Source: Azotobacter bryophylli
GTDB lineage: Bacteria; Pseudomonadota; Gammaproteobacteria; Pseudomonadales; Pseudomonadaceae
Reading direction: 5' to 3'
Assembly: GCF_042643485.1 (NCBI RefSeq)
Contig: NZ_JBHRSJ010000031.1
Location: 124,001-188,000, forward strand
DNA: 64,000 bases
This document shows, one piece after another, positions 45,476-54,853 of this stretch (position 1 is its first letter; the number at the start of each line of letters is the position of its first letter). The notes beneath the pieces are model-generated. The model was not told the origin of the DNA. It worked only from the letters and a program-made list of their open reading frames with translations, and made no database searches. The translations under genes and the position numbers were made by a program.

Positions 45476-46813
45476 ATGATCAAAATCAAACGTGGGCTCG
45501 ACTTGCCTATAACGGGCGCGCCTACGCCACGCATCGAACCGGCGAGGGCGGTGCTCAGCGTCGCCGTCATAGGCTTCGATTATCACGGCATGAAGCCGAC
45601 CATGAATGTTCAGGTCGGCGACAGGGTCCGGCTCGGTCAGGTCCTCTTCACCGATAAGAAGTCTCCCGGGGTGCAGTACACCGCGCCGGGAGCCGGTGTG
45701 GTCAGTGCCATCCATCGCGGCGAGAAGCGGGCCCTGCAAGCCTTGGTCATCGACCTTGAAGGGGACGAGCAGGAGACCTTCGCCCAGTACCCCAGCGGGC
45801 AACTTGAGGGGCTGGCCGACGCACAGGTGCGCGACAACCTGCAGCGCTCCGGGTTGTGGACGGCGCTGCGCACCCGCCCATTCAGCCGGGTGCCGGCCAT
45901 CGAGGCGACCCCCAGCTCCATTTTTGTCACCGCCATCGATACCCATCCGCTGGCTGCGGATCCCGCGATGATCATCGGCGAATATGCCGCCGACTTCGAG
46001 AACGGTCTCAAGGTGCTCGGCAATCTGGCCAGGATCTACCTGTGCAAGGCCGAGGGGGCCGTTCTGCCGGGCGAGCAGCTGGCCAAGGTGCGGACCGAGT
46101 CCTTTTCCGGACCGCATCCGGCCGGGCTGGCGGGGACCCACATCCATTTTCTCGATCCGGTCAGCGCCTCCAGGCACGTCTGGACCATCAACTACCAGGA
46201 CGTGATCGCGATCGGCAAACTGTTCACCACCGGCAAGCTCTGGGTCGAGCGGATCGTCTCCCTGGCAGGGCCGGTGGTCGAACGTCCACGCCTGCTGCGT
46301 ACCCGCCTGGGGGCCAATCTGGACGAGCTGACGGCCGGCGAGCTGCAGCCCGGCAACAACCGGGTAGTTTCCGGCTCGCTGCTCGGCGGACGTACTGCCC
46401 GCGGCGCTTTCGCCTATCTGGGGCGTTATCACCTGCAGGTCTCCTGCCTGCGCGAGGGGAATGACCGAGAGATGCTGCATTACCTGCGCCCCGGGGTGGA
46501 TAAATATTCGGTGCTCAACGTCTTCGTTTCCCGGCTGATGGGGGAGAAGAAATTCCCTTTCACCACCACTACCAACGGCAGTCCGCGCGCCATGGTGCCC
46601 GTCGGCAACTACGAACAGGTGATGCCGCTGGACATCCTGCCGACCCAGTTGCTGCGCTACTTGATCGTGGGCGATACCGAGATGGCTCAGAAGCTCGGCG
46701 CCCTGGAACTGGACGAGGAGGATCTGGCACTGTGCAGCTACGTCTGCGCCGGCAAGTACGAATATGGCCCGATCCTGCGGGACAACCTCACCCGTATCGA
46801 GAAGGAGGGCTGA
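45476..46813 (+). CDS. nqrA: Na+-translocating NADH:quinone reductase subunit A
   Basis: NqrA is the cytoplasmic subunit of the sodium-pumping NADH:ubiquinone oxidoreductase and contributes to quinone interaction. The 445-residue protein starts MIKIKRGLDLPITGAPTP and contains GVQYTAPGAGVVSAIHRGEKR, a biotinyl-lipoyl-like beta motif, and VNVFVSR-type NqrA core. The ATG at 45476 is the family start; an upstream in-frame start at 45404 adds unrelated residues. It is the first gene of an eight-gene run with minimal spacing or overlaps up to nqrM. Confidence 0.96.
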   Translation: MIKIKRGLDLPITGAPTPRIEPARAVLSVAVIGFDYHGMKPTMNVQVGDRVRLGQVLFTDKKSPGVQYTAPGAGVVSAIHRGEKRALQALVIDLEGDEQETFAQYPSGQLEGLADAQVRDNLQRSGLWTALRTRPFSRVPAIEATPSSIFVTAIDTHPLAADPAMIIGEYAADFENGLKVLGNLARIYLCKAEGAVLPGEQLAKVRTESFSGPHPAGLAGTHIHFLDPVSASRHVWTINYQDVIAIGKLFTTGKLWVERIVSLAGPVVERPRLLRTRLGANLDELTAGELQPGNNRVVSGSLLGGRTARGAFAYLGRYHLQVSCLREGNDREMLHYLRPGVDKYSVLNVFVSRLMGEKKFPFTTTTNGSPRAMVPVGNYEQVMPLDILPTQLLRYLIVGDTEMAQKLGALELDEEDLALCSYVCAGKYEYGPILRDNLTRIEKEG

Positions 46814-46816
46814 CCC

Positions 46817-48028
46817 ATGGGGCTGCGTGCGTTTTTCGACAAGATCGAGCCTCATTTCGAGAAGGGCGGCCGCTACGAGAAGTGGCATGCCTTGTACGAG
46901 GCGGTCGATACCTTCCTCTACCGCCCGGCCAGCGTGACCAGGACAACCGCCCACGTGCGCGATGGCATCGACCTCAAGCGGATGATGATCATCGTCTGGC
47001 TCTGCACTTTTCCGGCGATGTTCTTCGGCATGTGGAACACCGGTCATCAGGCCAACCTGATCCTTTCCGCCAAGCCCGATCTGCTGGCGGCCCAGGATGG
47101 CTGGCGCTTCGCCCTGATCGGCGCGCTGGCAGGCTTCGATCCCAACAGTCTGTGGGACAACTTCGTCCAGGGCGCGGCCTATTTTCTGCCCATCTACGCG
47201 GTGACCTTCATCGTCGGCGGCTTCTGGGAAGTGCTCTTCGCCATGGTGCGCAAGCACGAGGTCAACGAAGGCTTCTTCGTCACCTCGGTGCTGTTTTCGC
47301 TGATTCTGCCGCCGAGCATTCCTCTCTGGCAGGTGGCGCTGGGCATCAGCTTCGGCGTGGTGATCGGCAAGGAGGTGTTCGGTGGCACCGGCAAGAACTT
47401 CCTCAACCCGGCGCTGGTCGGGCGCGCCTTCCTGTTCTTCGCCTATCCGGCACAGATGTCCGGGGATGCGGTATGGACCGCAGTGGACGGTTACAGCGGT
47501 GCCACCGCGCTGAGCCTGGCGGCGGCCGGCGGCATCGATAGCGTGGTGGGGCAGGGCGCGACATGGTTGGACGCCTTCCTCGGGTTCGAGCAGGGATCGA
47601 TCGGCGAGACCAGCGCCCTGGCCATTTTCCTCGGCGGCGCCGTGCTGCTGCTCACCAGGATCGCGGCCTGGCGTATCGTCGCCGGAGTCATGCTGGGCAT
47701 GATCGGTCTCAGTGTCCTGTTCAACCTGATCGGTTCGGCAACCAACCCGATGTTCGCCATACCTTGGTACTGGCACCTGGTACTGGGCGGTTTCGCCTTC
47801 GGCATGATCTTCATGGCTACCGATCCGGTATCCGCGTCCATGACCGACACCGGCAAGTGGGTGTACGGCTGCGTCATCGGCATCATGGTGGTGCTGATCC
47901 GGGTCATCAATCCGGCCTTCCCCGAGGGAATGATGCTGGCGATTCTCTTCGCGAACCTGTGTGCACCGCTGATCGACCACTTCGTCGTTCAGGCCAACAT
48001 CAAGCGGAGGCTGGCACGCAATGTCTAA
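46817..48028 (+). CDS. nqrB: Na+-NQR subunit B
   Basis: NqrB is the main membrane subunit, carries riboflavin and a covalent FMN and lines the sodium path. The 403-residue protein has about ten membrane helices. The covalent FMN site is Thr230 in YSGATALS, the S-x-A-T type flavinylation motif used by ApbE, which is encoded downstream. It starts 3 bases after nqrA and overlaps nqrC by 8 bases. Confidence 0.96.
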   Translation: MGLRAFFDKIEPHFEKGGRYEKWHALYEAVDTFLYRPASVTRTTAHVRDGIDLKRMMIIVWLCTFPAMFFGMWNTGHQANLILSAKPDLLAAQDGWRFALIGALAGFDPNSLWDNFVQGAAYFLPIYAVTFIVGGFWEVLFAMVRKHEVNEGFFVTSVLFSLILPPSIPLWQVALGISFGVVIGKEVFGGTGKNFLNPALVGRAFLFFAYPAQMSGDAVWTAVDGYSGATALSLAAAGGIDSVVGQGATWLDAFLGFEQGSIGETSALAIFLGGAVLLLTRIAAWRIVAGVMLGMIGLSVLFNLIGSATNPMFAIPWYWHLVLGGFAFGMIFMATDPVSASMTDTGKWVYGCVIGIMVVLIRVINPAFPEGMMLAILFANLCAPLIDHFVVQANIKRRLARNV

Positions 48029-48809
48029 CCAGAAAGAGTCCACCGCCCGCACGCTGACCGTGGCACTGCTGGTTTGCCTGGTCTGCTCGGTGTTCGTCGC
48101 CGGAGCCGCCGTGGCGCTGAAGCCGATCCAGGTCGACAACCGTCTGCTGGACAAGCAGCGCAGCATCCTCGCGATCGCCGGGCTGGGCGATCCGGGGATG
48201 TCCGCCAGCCAGGTCAAGGCTCTGTTCGACGAGCGCATCGTCGCCCGGGTGGTGGATCTGCAGAGCGGTACCTTCACCGATGCCCAGGACCCGCGAACCT
48301 TCGATCCGCTCAGGGCAGCCAAGGATCCCAAGTTGTCCGATAGCCTGCCCAGCGAACAGGACATCGCCTCGATCAAGCGTCGCGAGCGTTTCAGTACCGT
48401 CTATCTGGTCGAGCGGAACGGCCGGCTGGACACCCTGATCCTGCCGGTGCGCGGCTACGGTCTGTGGTCGACTCTCTACGGCTTCATGGCGATCAAGGGG
48501 GACCTGAATACCGTGGCCGGCATGGGCTTCTACCAGCATGCCGAGACCCCTGGTCTCGGCGGCGAGGTGGACAACCCGAAATGGAAAGCCCTGTGGCGCG
48601 GCAAGACCCTGTTCGATGACCACGGCAGCCTGGCCGTGAAAGTCGTCAAGGGGGGCGTCGATCCGCAGAATCCCAACGCAGGGCACCAAGTCGATGCCCT
48701 GGCCGGTGCGACCCTGACCAGCAATGGGGTGAACAACCTGCTGCATTTCTGGCTGGGCGAGCAGGGTTTCGGTCCTTTCATCGCTAAATTGCGCGCAGGG
48801 GAGGCTTGA
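48021..48809 (+). CDS. nqrC: Na+-NQR subunit C
   Basis: NqrC has one N-terminal membrane helix (LTVALLVCLVCSVFVAGAAV) and a periplasmic FMN-binding domain. The second covalent FMN of the complex is attached at Thr231 in ALAGATLTSNGV. At 262 residues it has normal length. Its start overlaps the end of nqrB by 8 bases, indicating translational coupling. The 3' end lies 2 bases before the nqrD start codon. Confidence 0.95.
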   Translation: MSNQKESTARTLTVALLVCLVCSVFVAGAAVALKPIQVDNRLLDKQRSILAIAGLGDPGMSASQVKALFDERIVARVVDLQSGTFTDAQDPRTFDPLRAAKDPKLSDSLPSEQDIASIKRRERFSTVYLVERNGRLDTLILPVRGYGLWSTLYGFMAIKGDLNTVAGMGFYQHAETPGLGGEVDNPKWKALWRGKTLFDDHGSLAVKVVKGGVDPQNPNAGHQVDALAGATLTSNGVNNLLHFWLGEQGFGPFIAKLRAGEA

Positions 48810-48811
48810 GG

Positions 48812-49480
48812 ATGTCGCAACCGACCATCAAGGAAGTCCTGTTCAATCCGGTTCTGAACAATAACCCCATCGGTCTGCAGATCCTCGGCATCTGCTCGGC
48901 CCTGGCGGTCACCTCGAATCTGAAGACCGCTCTGGTGATGTCCGTCGCCCTGACCCTGGTGACGGCGTTCTCCAGCATGTTCATCTCGATGATCCGCAGC
49001 CAGATCCCCAGTTCGATCCGCATGATCGTGCAGATGGTGATCATCGCTTCGCTGGTCATTGTGGTGGATCAGTTGCTCAAGGCCTACGCCTTCGCGCTCT
49101 CCAAGCAGCTCTCGGTGTTCGTCGGCCTGATCATCACCAACTGCATCGTCATGGGGCGTGCCGAAGCATTCGCCATGGCCAATCCGCCGGTTCTGTCGTT
49201 CTTCGACGGTATCGGCAACGGCCTGGGCTACAGCGCGATGCTGATCGTCCTCGGCGTCATCCGCGAGCTGTTTGGCGCCGGCAAGCTACTGGGCTATCCC
49301 GTCATTCCGGTGGTCAATGATGGCGGCTGGTACCAGCCCAACGGTCTGCTGTTGCTGCCGCCCTCGGCCTTCTTTCTGATAGGTCTGATCGTCTGGGCGT
49401 TGCGCAGCGTCAAGCGGGAGCAGGTGGAAAAACCGAGCTATCGGATGGCGCCGCAGGTATCCAGCGAGGAGGCCTACTGA
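48812..49480 (+). CDS. nqrD: Na+-NQR subunit D
   Basis: NqrD is a six-helix membrane subunit that with NqrE holds an intramembrane iron centre. The 222-residue protein starts MSQPTIKEVLFNPVLNNNPI and carries the conserved cysteines in LGICSALAVTSN (helix 1) and ITNCIVMGRAEAF (helix 4), the expected metal ligands. The start at 48812 is preferred over an in-frame ATG six bases earlier, with GAGGCTTGAGG upstream. It overlaps nqrE by one base. Confidence 0.95.
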   Translation: MSQPTIKEVLFNPVLNNNPIGLQILGICSALAVTSNLKTALVMSVALTLVTAFSSMFISMIRSQIPSSIRMIVQMVIIASLVIVVDQLLKAYAFALSKQLSVFVGLIITNCIVMGRAEAFAMANPPVLSFFDGIGNGLGYSAMLIVLGVIRELFGAGKLLGYPVIPVVNDGGWYQPNGLLLLPPSAFFLIGLIVWALRSVKREQVEKPSYRMAPQVSSEEAY

Positions 49481-50088
49481 TGGAGCACTACATCAGCCTG
49501 TTCGTCCGCTCCGTGTTCGTCGAGAACATGGCCCTGGCGTTCTTTCTCGGCATGTGCACCTTCATCGCCATTTCCAAGAAGGTGGAAACCGCACTCGGCC
49601 TCGGCGTCGCCGTGATTGTGGTGCAGGCGATCACCGTGCCGGCCAACAACCTGCTGTTCGCCTACCTGCTCAAGGACGGCGCGTTGGCCTGGGCCGGACT
49701 GCCCGAAGTCGATCTGAGCTTCCTCGGCCTGCTCAGCTATATCGGGGTGATCGCTGCCATCGTGCAGATTCTCGAGATGCTGCTCGACAAGTATGTGCCC
49801 TCGCTCTACAACGCCCTTGGCGTGTACCTGCCGCTGATCACGGTGAACTGCGCCATCATGGCTGGCTCCCTGTTCATGGTCGAGCGCGACTACAACTTGG
49901 CGGAGAGCACCGTCTACGGCGTCGGCTCCGGCCTGTCCTGGGCGCTGGCCATCGCCCTGCTGGCCGCGATCCGCGAGAAGCTGAAGTACAGCGACGTCCC
50001 CGAGGGTCTGCAGGGGCTAGGTATCACCTTCATCACGATCGGTCTGATGTCCCTGGGCTTCATGTCGTTTTCCGGCGTGCAGTTGTAA
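49480..50088 (+). CDS. nqrE: Na+-NQR subunit E
   Basis: NqrE is the topologically inverted paralogue of NqrD. The 202 residues form six helices, with the metal-ligand cysteines in FFLGMCTFIAISKK and ITVNCAIMAGSLF. It starts MEHYISLFVRSVFVENMALA, as in other NqrE proteins. The ATG shares its first base with the nqrD stop codon. It is followed after 12 bases by nqrF, with AAGGAG as ribosome binding site. Confidence 0.95.
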   Translation: MEHYISLFVRSVFVENMALAFFLGMCTFIAISKKVETALGLGVAVIVVQAITVPANNLLFAYLLKDGALAWAGLPEVDLSFLGLLSYIGVIAAIVQILEMLLDKYVPSLYNALGVYLPLITVNCAIMAGSLFMVERDYNLAESTVYGVGSGLSWALAIALLAAIREKLKYSDVPEGLQGLGITFITIGLMSLGFMSFSGVQL

Positions 50089-50100
50089 GGAGAAGACAGC

Positions 50101-51324
50101 ATGAGTTTCGAGATTTTTCTCGCCATCGGCATGTTCACCGCCATCGTTCTGGCGCTGGTGATCCTGATCCTGGTGGCGCGCGCCAAGCTGGTTTCGACCG
50201 GCGATGTGAACATCGACATCAATGGCGAGAAGACCATCGCCGTGCCGGCCGGCGGCAAGTTGCTACAGACCCTGGCGGCGAACAACATCTTCCTGTCGTC
50301 CGCCTGCGGCGGTGGCGGCACCTGCGGGCAATGCAAGTGCATCGTCGAGAGCGGTGGCGGCGAGATGCTGCCTACCGAGGAACCGCACTTCACCCGGCGC
50401 CAAGCCAAGGAGGGATGGCGCCTGTCCTGCCAGACCCCGGTCAAGCAGGACATGAAGATCGAGGTAGCGGAAGAAGTCTTCGGGGTGAAGAAGTGGGAGT
50501 GCACGGTGGAGTCCAATCCCAACGTCGCGACCTTCATCAAGGAGCTGACCTTGCGCCTGCCGGAGGGCGAGAGCGTCAATTTCCGCGCCGGCGGTTACGT
50601 GCAACTGGAGTGCCCGCCGCATACGGTCAACTACAAGGATTTCGATATCCAGCCGGAATTCCGCGGTGACTGGGACAGGTTCGACATGTGGCGCTATGTA
50701 TCGAAGGTGGATGAAACCACCATCCGCGCCTACTCCATGGCGAACTACCCGGAAGAGACGGGCATCGTCAAGTTCAACATCCGCATCGCGTCTCCGCCAC
50801 CGGGGCGGGAGGACATCCCGCCGGGCAAGATGTCCTCCTATGTGTTCAGCCTCAAGCCGGGCGACAAGATCACCGTCTACGGTCCGTTCGGCGAGTTCTT
50901 CGCCAAGGACACCGATGCCGAGATGGTCTTCATCGGCGGCGGTGCCGGCATGGCACCGATGCGCTCGCACATTCTCGACCAGCTCAAGCGCATCAAGACC
51001 AAGCGCAAGATCAGTTTCTGGTATGGTGCACGCTCGCTGCGTGAAGCCTTCTACGTCGAGGAGTACAATCGCCTGCAGGCCGAGAACGCCAACTTCGTCT
51101 GGCATTTGGCGTTGTCCGACCCCCTACCAGAGGATAACTGGTCTGGTCCGACGGGTTTCATTCACAATGTGCTGTACGAAAACTACCTGAAGAATCATTC
51201 GGCCCCGGAAGATTGCGAGTATTACATGTGTGGCCCGCCAATGATGAACGCCTCGGTGATCAAGATGCTGACTGACCTTGGCGTCGAACCGGAGAATATC
51301 CTGCTTGATGATTTCGGCGGATAA
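50101..51324 (+). CDS. nqrF: Na+-NQR subunit F, NADH dehydrogenase
   Basis: NqrF oxidises NADH and passes electrons through FAD and a 2Fe-2S centre. The 407-residue protein has an N-terminal membrane helix (1-25), a ferredoxin domain with Cys69, Cys75 and Cys78 (SACGGGGTCGQCKC) and a fourth Cys in LSCQTPV, an FAD domain with RAYSMANYPEE, and an NADH domain with FIGGGAGMAPMRSHI and YYMCGPPMMNASV. It ends 2 bases before apbE. Confidence 0.97.
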   Translation: MSFEIFLAIGMFTAIVLALVILILVARAKLVSTGDVNIDINGEKTIAVPAGGKLLQTLAANNIFLSSACGGGGTCGQCKCIVESGGGEMLPTEEPHFTRRQAKEGWRLSCQTPVKQDMKIEVAEEVFGVKKWECTVESNPNVATFIKELTLRLPEGESVNFRAGGYVQLECPPHTVNYKDFDIQPEFRGDWDRFDMWRYVSKVDETTIRAYSMANYPEETGIVKFNIRIASPPPGREDIPPGKMSSYVFSLKPGDKITVYGPFGEFFAKDTDAEMVFIGGGAGMAPMRSHILDQLKRIKTKRKISFWYGARSLREAFYVEEYNRLQAENANFVWHLALSDPLPEDNWSGPTGFIHNVLYENYLKNHSAPEDCEYYMCGPPMMNASVIKMLTDLGVEPENILLDDFGG

Positions 51325-51326
51325 CT

Positions 51327-52352
51327 ATGCGTCTTGCAGTATTCAAGCCCGTTCTCGCGGTTGCCTTGGCGACCGTGTTGACGGGCTGTTTCGTTTCTGA
51401 ACGGGTCGAGAGTTTCGGCGGACCCACCATGGGCAGTACCTATTCGGTGAAGTTCGTGTCCGGGAAGGGCGTGCCCGCCAAGGAAGTGCTGCAACACGAG
51501 ACCGAGGCCATTCTGGCCGAGCTCGACCAGCAGCTCTCTACCTATCGCAGCGACTCCGACATCGCTCGCTTCAACGACTTGCCAGCAGGCCGCTGTGAAA
51601 CCGTGCCTGCCACAATCCGGGAGCTGGTAGCGGCGGGCGAGCGACTCTCCAACGAAAGCGACGGTGCGCTGGATCTGACCGTCGAGCCTCTGCTCGATCT
51701 GTGGGGCTTCGGCCCCCATGGCCAGGGCGAGCGGGTTCCTGACGCCGGGGAGATCGCCACGACGCGTCAGCGGATCGGCCATCAACACTTGCGAATCGAG
51801 GGCGAGCGCTTGTGCAAGGACGTTCCTCTGCAGGTGGATTTCAACAGCATCGCTGCCGGACATGCGGTCGACCTCGTCTCGGCTCGTCTCGAGTCGCTGG
51901 GTGTCGGCAGTTATCTGGTGGAAATCACTGGTGAACTCAAGGCCAAGGGACGGAAGCCGGATGGTGCTCCCTGGCGCATAGCCATCGAGGCGCCGCGGGA
52001 GGATGAGAGAGCTGCCCAGAAGGTCATCGACCTCGACGGCTATGCGATATCCACCTCGGGGGACTACCGCAACTATTTCGAGCGCGACGGCAAGCGCTAT
52101 TCCCATACCATCGACCCGCAGACTGGCGCTCCCATCGATCACCGGCTGGCCGAGGCGACGGTCGCCGATCGCTCCGGACTGAGAGCTGATGGCCTCTCGA
52201 CCGTATTGATGGTCATGGGAGAGGAGCGGGGGCTGGCCTTCGCCGAACAGCAGGGCATCCCCGCATTCCTGGTGATCCGCCAGGGGACCGAATTCATCAC
52301 GAAGAGCACCTCGGCCTTCGATCGGTTGTTCGGCAAGGGAGAAGGGCATTGA
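51327..52352 (+). CDS. apbE: FAD:protein FMN transferase ApbE
   Basis: ApbE transfers FMN from FAD to Thr residues of NqrB and NqrC, in the periplasm. The 341-residue protein is a lipoprotein (signal peptide to TVLTGC, Cys23) and shows the family segments FGGPTMGSTYSVKF, YRSDSDIARFN, DFNSIAAGHAVD and YSHTIDPQTGAPI. Its place inside the nqr operon, 2 bases after nqrF, fits its maturation role. It overlaps nqrM by 4 bases. Confidence 0.96.
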   Translation: MRLAVFKPVLAVALATVLTGCFVSERVESFGGPTMGSTYSVKFVSGKGVPAKEVLQHETEAILAELDQQLSTYRSDSDIARFNDLPAGRCETVPATIRELVAAGERLSNESDGALDLTVEPLLDLWGFGPHGQGERVPDAGEIATTRQRIGHQHLRIEGERLCKDVPLQVDFNSIAAGHAVDLVSARLESLGVGSYLVEITGELKAKGRKPDGAPWRIAIEAPREDERAAQKVIDLDGYAISTSGDYRNYFERDGKRYSHTIDPQTGAPIDHRLAEATVADRSGLRADGLSTVLMVMGEERGLAFAEQQGIPAFLVIRQGTEFITKSTSAFDRLFGKGEGH

Positions 52353-52573
52353 CCTGGCTACTGGTTTTTCTGGTGATGCTGACGGTGGTATTCGGCATGG
52401 CGATCGGCGTGATCATGGGGCGCAAGCCCATTGCCGGCTCCTGCGGTGGAATCGCCAATCTGGGGATAGAAAAGGATGACTGCCCGATCTGTGGCGGCAG
52501 TCGGGAGAAGTGCGAGGAAGCCAACGCCAAGACCGGCAAGGGCTCCCTCGCGTACGATGCGACCGGAGGCTAG
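52349..52573 (+). CDS. nqrM: Na+-NQR maturation factor NqrM
   Basis: NqrM (formerly DUF539) delivers iron to the intramembrane NqrD/NqrE centre. The 74-residue protein has one N-terminal membrane helix (TWLLVFLVMLTVVFGMAIGV) and four cysteines: GSCGG, DCPICGG and KCEEA. The start codon is TTG at 52349, overlapping the apbE stop TGA, with GGAGAAGGG immediately upstream; no ATG alternative gives the helix. It closes the nqr operon. Confidence 0.93.
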   Translation: MTWLLVFLVMLTVVFGMAIGVIMGRKPIAGSCGGIANLGIEKDDCPICGGSREKCEEANAKTGKGSLAYDATGG

Positions 52574-52693
52574 CCATTCCGATGCTTGGCGGGCTGTCAT
52601 GGCATCGGCATCCGCACCATGGGGATGTGGCGTACCTCACGAATTCGTTAACGACGCGGTGGATCGATTTCCTCCGCGTTTTTAGGAGTACAT

Positions 52694-54088
52694 ATGGCTG
52701 TCTATAACTACGATGTGGTGGTAATCGGCACAGGGCCTGCCGGAGAGGGTGCGGCGATGAACGCCGTGAAGGCCGGGCGCAAGGTCGCCGTGGTGGATGA
52801 CCGCCCGCTGGTCGGGGGCAACTGTACCCACCTGGGGACCATTCCTTCCAAGGCGCTGCGCCATTCGGTGCGCCAGATCATGCAGTACAACAACAACCCG
52901 CTGTTCCGCCAGATCGGCGAGCCGCGCTGGTTCTCCTTCCCCGATGTGCTGAAGAGCGCCGAGAAGGTCATCGAGAAGCAGGTCACTTCGCGCACTGGCT
53001 ACTATGCCCGCAACCGCATCGATACCTTCTTCGGTACCGCCAGCTTCTGCGACGAGCAGAGCATCGAAGTGGTCTGCCTCAACGGCATGGTCGAGAAGCT
53101 GGTGGCCAAGCAGTTCGTCATCGCCACCGGCTCGCGTCCGTATCGCCCGGCTGACGTCGACTTCACCCATCCGCGGATTTACGACAGCGATACCATCCTG
53201 CACCTGAGCCATACCCCGCGCAAACTGATCATCTATGGCGCAGGCGTTATCGGTTGCGAATATGCATCCATCTTCAGCGGTCTGGGCGTGATGGTCGATC
53301 TCATCGACAACCGTGACCAGTTGCTCAGCTTCCTCGACGACGAGATCTCTGACGCCCTCAGCTATCACCTGCGCAACAACAACGTGCTCATTCGTCACAA
53401 CGAGGAGTACGAGCGGGTCGAGGGGCTGGACAACGGCGTGATCCTGCACCTGAAGTCCGGCAAGAAGATCAAGGCCGACGCCTTCCTCTGGAGCAACGGC
53501 CGCACCGGCAACACCGACAAGCTGGGGCTGGAGAACATCGGCCTCAAGGCCAACAGCCGCGGTCAGATCCATGTCGACGAGCATTACCGTACCGATGTCG
53601 GCAACATCTATGCGGCAGGGGACGTGATCGGCTGGCCGAGCCTGGCCAGTGCCGCCTACGATCAGGGCCGCTCGGCAGCCGGCAGTATCACCGAGAACGA
53701 CAGCTGGCGCTTCGTCGATGACGTTCCGACCGGCATCTACACCATTCCGGAGATCAGTTCGGTCGGCAAGACCGAGCGCGAACTGACCCAGGCGAAGGTT
53801 CCCTACGAAGTCGGCAAGGCCTTCTTCAAGGGAATGGCCCGTGCCCAGATCGCCGTCGAGCCGGTGGGGATGCTGAAGATCCTGTTCCATCGCGAGACCC
53901 TGGAAGTGCTGGGCGTGCACTGCTTCGGTTACCAGGCTTCGGAGATCGTCCACATCGGCCAGGCGATCATGAACCAGAAGGGCGAGGCGAATAGCCTCAA
54001 GTACTTCATCAACACCACCTTCAACTACCCGACCATGGCCGAGGCCTATCGGGTGGCGGCGTACGACGGCCTCAATCGGCTTTTTTGA
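52694..54088 (+). CDS. sthA: Soluble pyridine nucleotide transhydrogenase
   Basis: SthA is a cytoplasmic FAD flavoprotein that exchanges hydride between NADPH and NAD+. The 464-residue protein has the FAD motif VVIGTGPAGEGAA, the NAD motif IYGAGVIGCEYASIF and IYAAGDVIGWPSLASAA. The region equivalent to the redox disulfide of related reductases reads GGNCTHLGTIPSKAL, with one cysteine replaced by Thr, which is diagnostic of Sth. A GGAG sequence precedes the ATG. It is 120 bp after nqrM and probably has its own promoter. Confidence 0.96.
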   Translation: MAVYNYDVVVIGTGPAGEGAAMNAVKAGRKVAVVDDRPLVGGNCTHLGTIPSKALRHSVRQIMQYNNNPLFRQIGEPRWFSFPDVLKSAEKVIEKQVTSRTGYYARNRIDTFFGTASFCDEQSIEVVCLNGMVEKLVAKQFVIATGSRPYRPADVDFTHPRIYDSDTILHLSHTPRKLIIYGAGVIGCEYASIFSGLGVMVDLIDNRDQLLSFLDDEISDALSYHLRNNNVLIRHNEEYERVEGLDNGVILHLKSGKKIKADAFLWSNGRTGNTDKLGLENIGLKANSRGQIHVDEHYRTDVGNIYAAGDVIGWPSLASAAYDQGRSAAGSITENDSWRFVDDVPTGIYTIPEISSVGKTERELTQAKVPYEVGKAFFKGMARAQIAVEPVGMLKILFHRETLEVLGVHCFGYQASEIVHIGQAIMNQKGEANSLKYFINTTFNYPTMAEAYRVAAYDGLNRLF

Positions 54089-54092
54089 AGGG

Positions 54093-54121
54093 CTCCGATC
54101 GGTGGCCTGAGCCGGTCGGAG
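54093..54121. terminator. Hairpin between convergent sthA and glpQ
   Basis: CTCCGATCGG pairs with CCGGTCGGAG (10 bp including one G-T) across a 9-base loop in the 42-bp gap between convergent genes. Termination on both strands is inferred; there is no long T tract. Confidence 0.5.
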
Positions 54122-54130
54122 AGGATGAAT

Positions 54131-54853
54131 TCAGCCTTTCCCGAGAGTGGCAATGGCCAAACCGGGAAAGTCTGTGATCAGGCTGTCTACGCCGAAATCG
54201 GCGAGCCGGCGCATCAGCGCCGGCTCGTTCACTGTCCATACCGAGACGTGCAGTCCCTGTTGCTGGGCCTTCAGCAGGCGTTCCGGGGTGCAGAGCGTCC
54301 AGTTCAGCGCAAGCAGATCGCAGCCGTAATTCTTGGCCACCTTCAACGGATCGAGCCAGGCATATTCGGCCACCAGTCCGCGTGACAGATCCGGGGTCAG
54401 CTGTTCAAGGGCGCGTAGCACCGTCCGCGAACTGGAGGTGACGGTGATCTTTCGCAGCAGCTCATAGCGTTCCGCCAGTTCCCGGATGGCCAGTACCATG
54501 CGTTCGGCACGCACCCGTGATGCGCTTTTGACTTCCAGTTGCCAATGCTCGAAGTCGCATTTCTCGAACAGCTCCGCCAGGCGTGGAATGGGACAGGACT
54601 GGACCCAGCCGGGACCGCCGAGGCGCGCGTCATAAGTCATCAGCTCCTGCGCATCGTGTTCGGAGACCTTGCCGCGGCGGCCGGTCGTGCGCTTCAGGGT
54701 GGGGTCGTGGATGACCATCAGTTCTCCATCTTGGGACAGATGCAAATCCAGTTCGCAGCGACGTACCCCGCGTTCGAGGCAGCGCCGAAAGCTGGTCAAG
54801 GTGTTTTCCGGTGCTTCGCCCTTGGCGCCGCGATGGCCATAGATGAGGGTCAC
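54131..54853 (-). CDS. Glycerophosphodiester phosphodiesterase (cytoplasmic GlpQ/UgpQ type)
   Basis: This enzyme hydrolyses glycerophosphodiesters to glycerol-3-phosphate and an alcohol. The 240-residue protein lacks a signal peptide. The GDPD active-site motif YGHRGAKGEAPENTLTSF lies at the N-terminus with the catalytic His pair completed by VIHDPTLKRTT, and metal ligands in CELDLHLSQDG. The start is GTG at 54853, supported by AGGAAGGA about 8 bases upstream; the longer upstream frame has no family similarity. It is convergent with sthA. Confidence 0.9.
   Translation of the reverse strand: MTLIYGHRGAKGEAPENTLTSFRRCLERGVRRCELDLHLSQDGELMVIHDPTLKRTTGRRGKVSEHDAQELMTYDARLGGPGWVQSCPIPRLAELFEKCDFEHWQLEVKSASRVRAERMVLAIRELAERYELLRKITVTSSSRTVLRALEQLTPDLSRGLVAEYAWLDPLKVAKNYGCDLLALNWTLCTPERLLKAQQQGLHVSVWTVNEPALMRRLADFGVDSLITDFPGLAIATLGKG

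Noticed and set aside
45443..48376. 977-codon open frame on the minus strand
   Set aside because: Antisense to nqrA, nqrB and nqrC; no recognisable domain.
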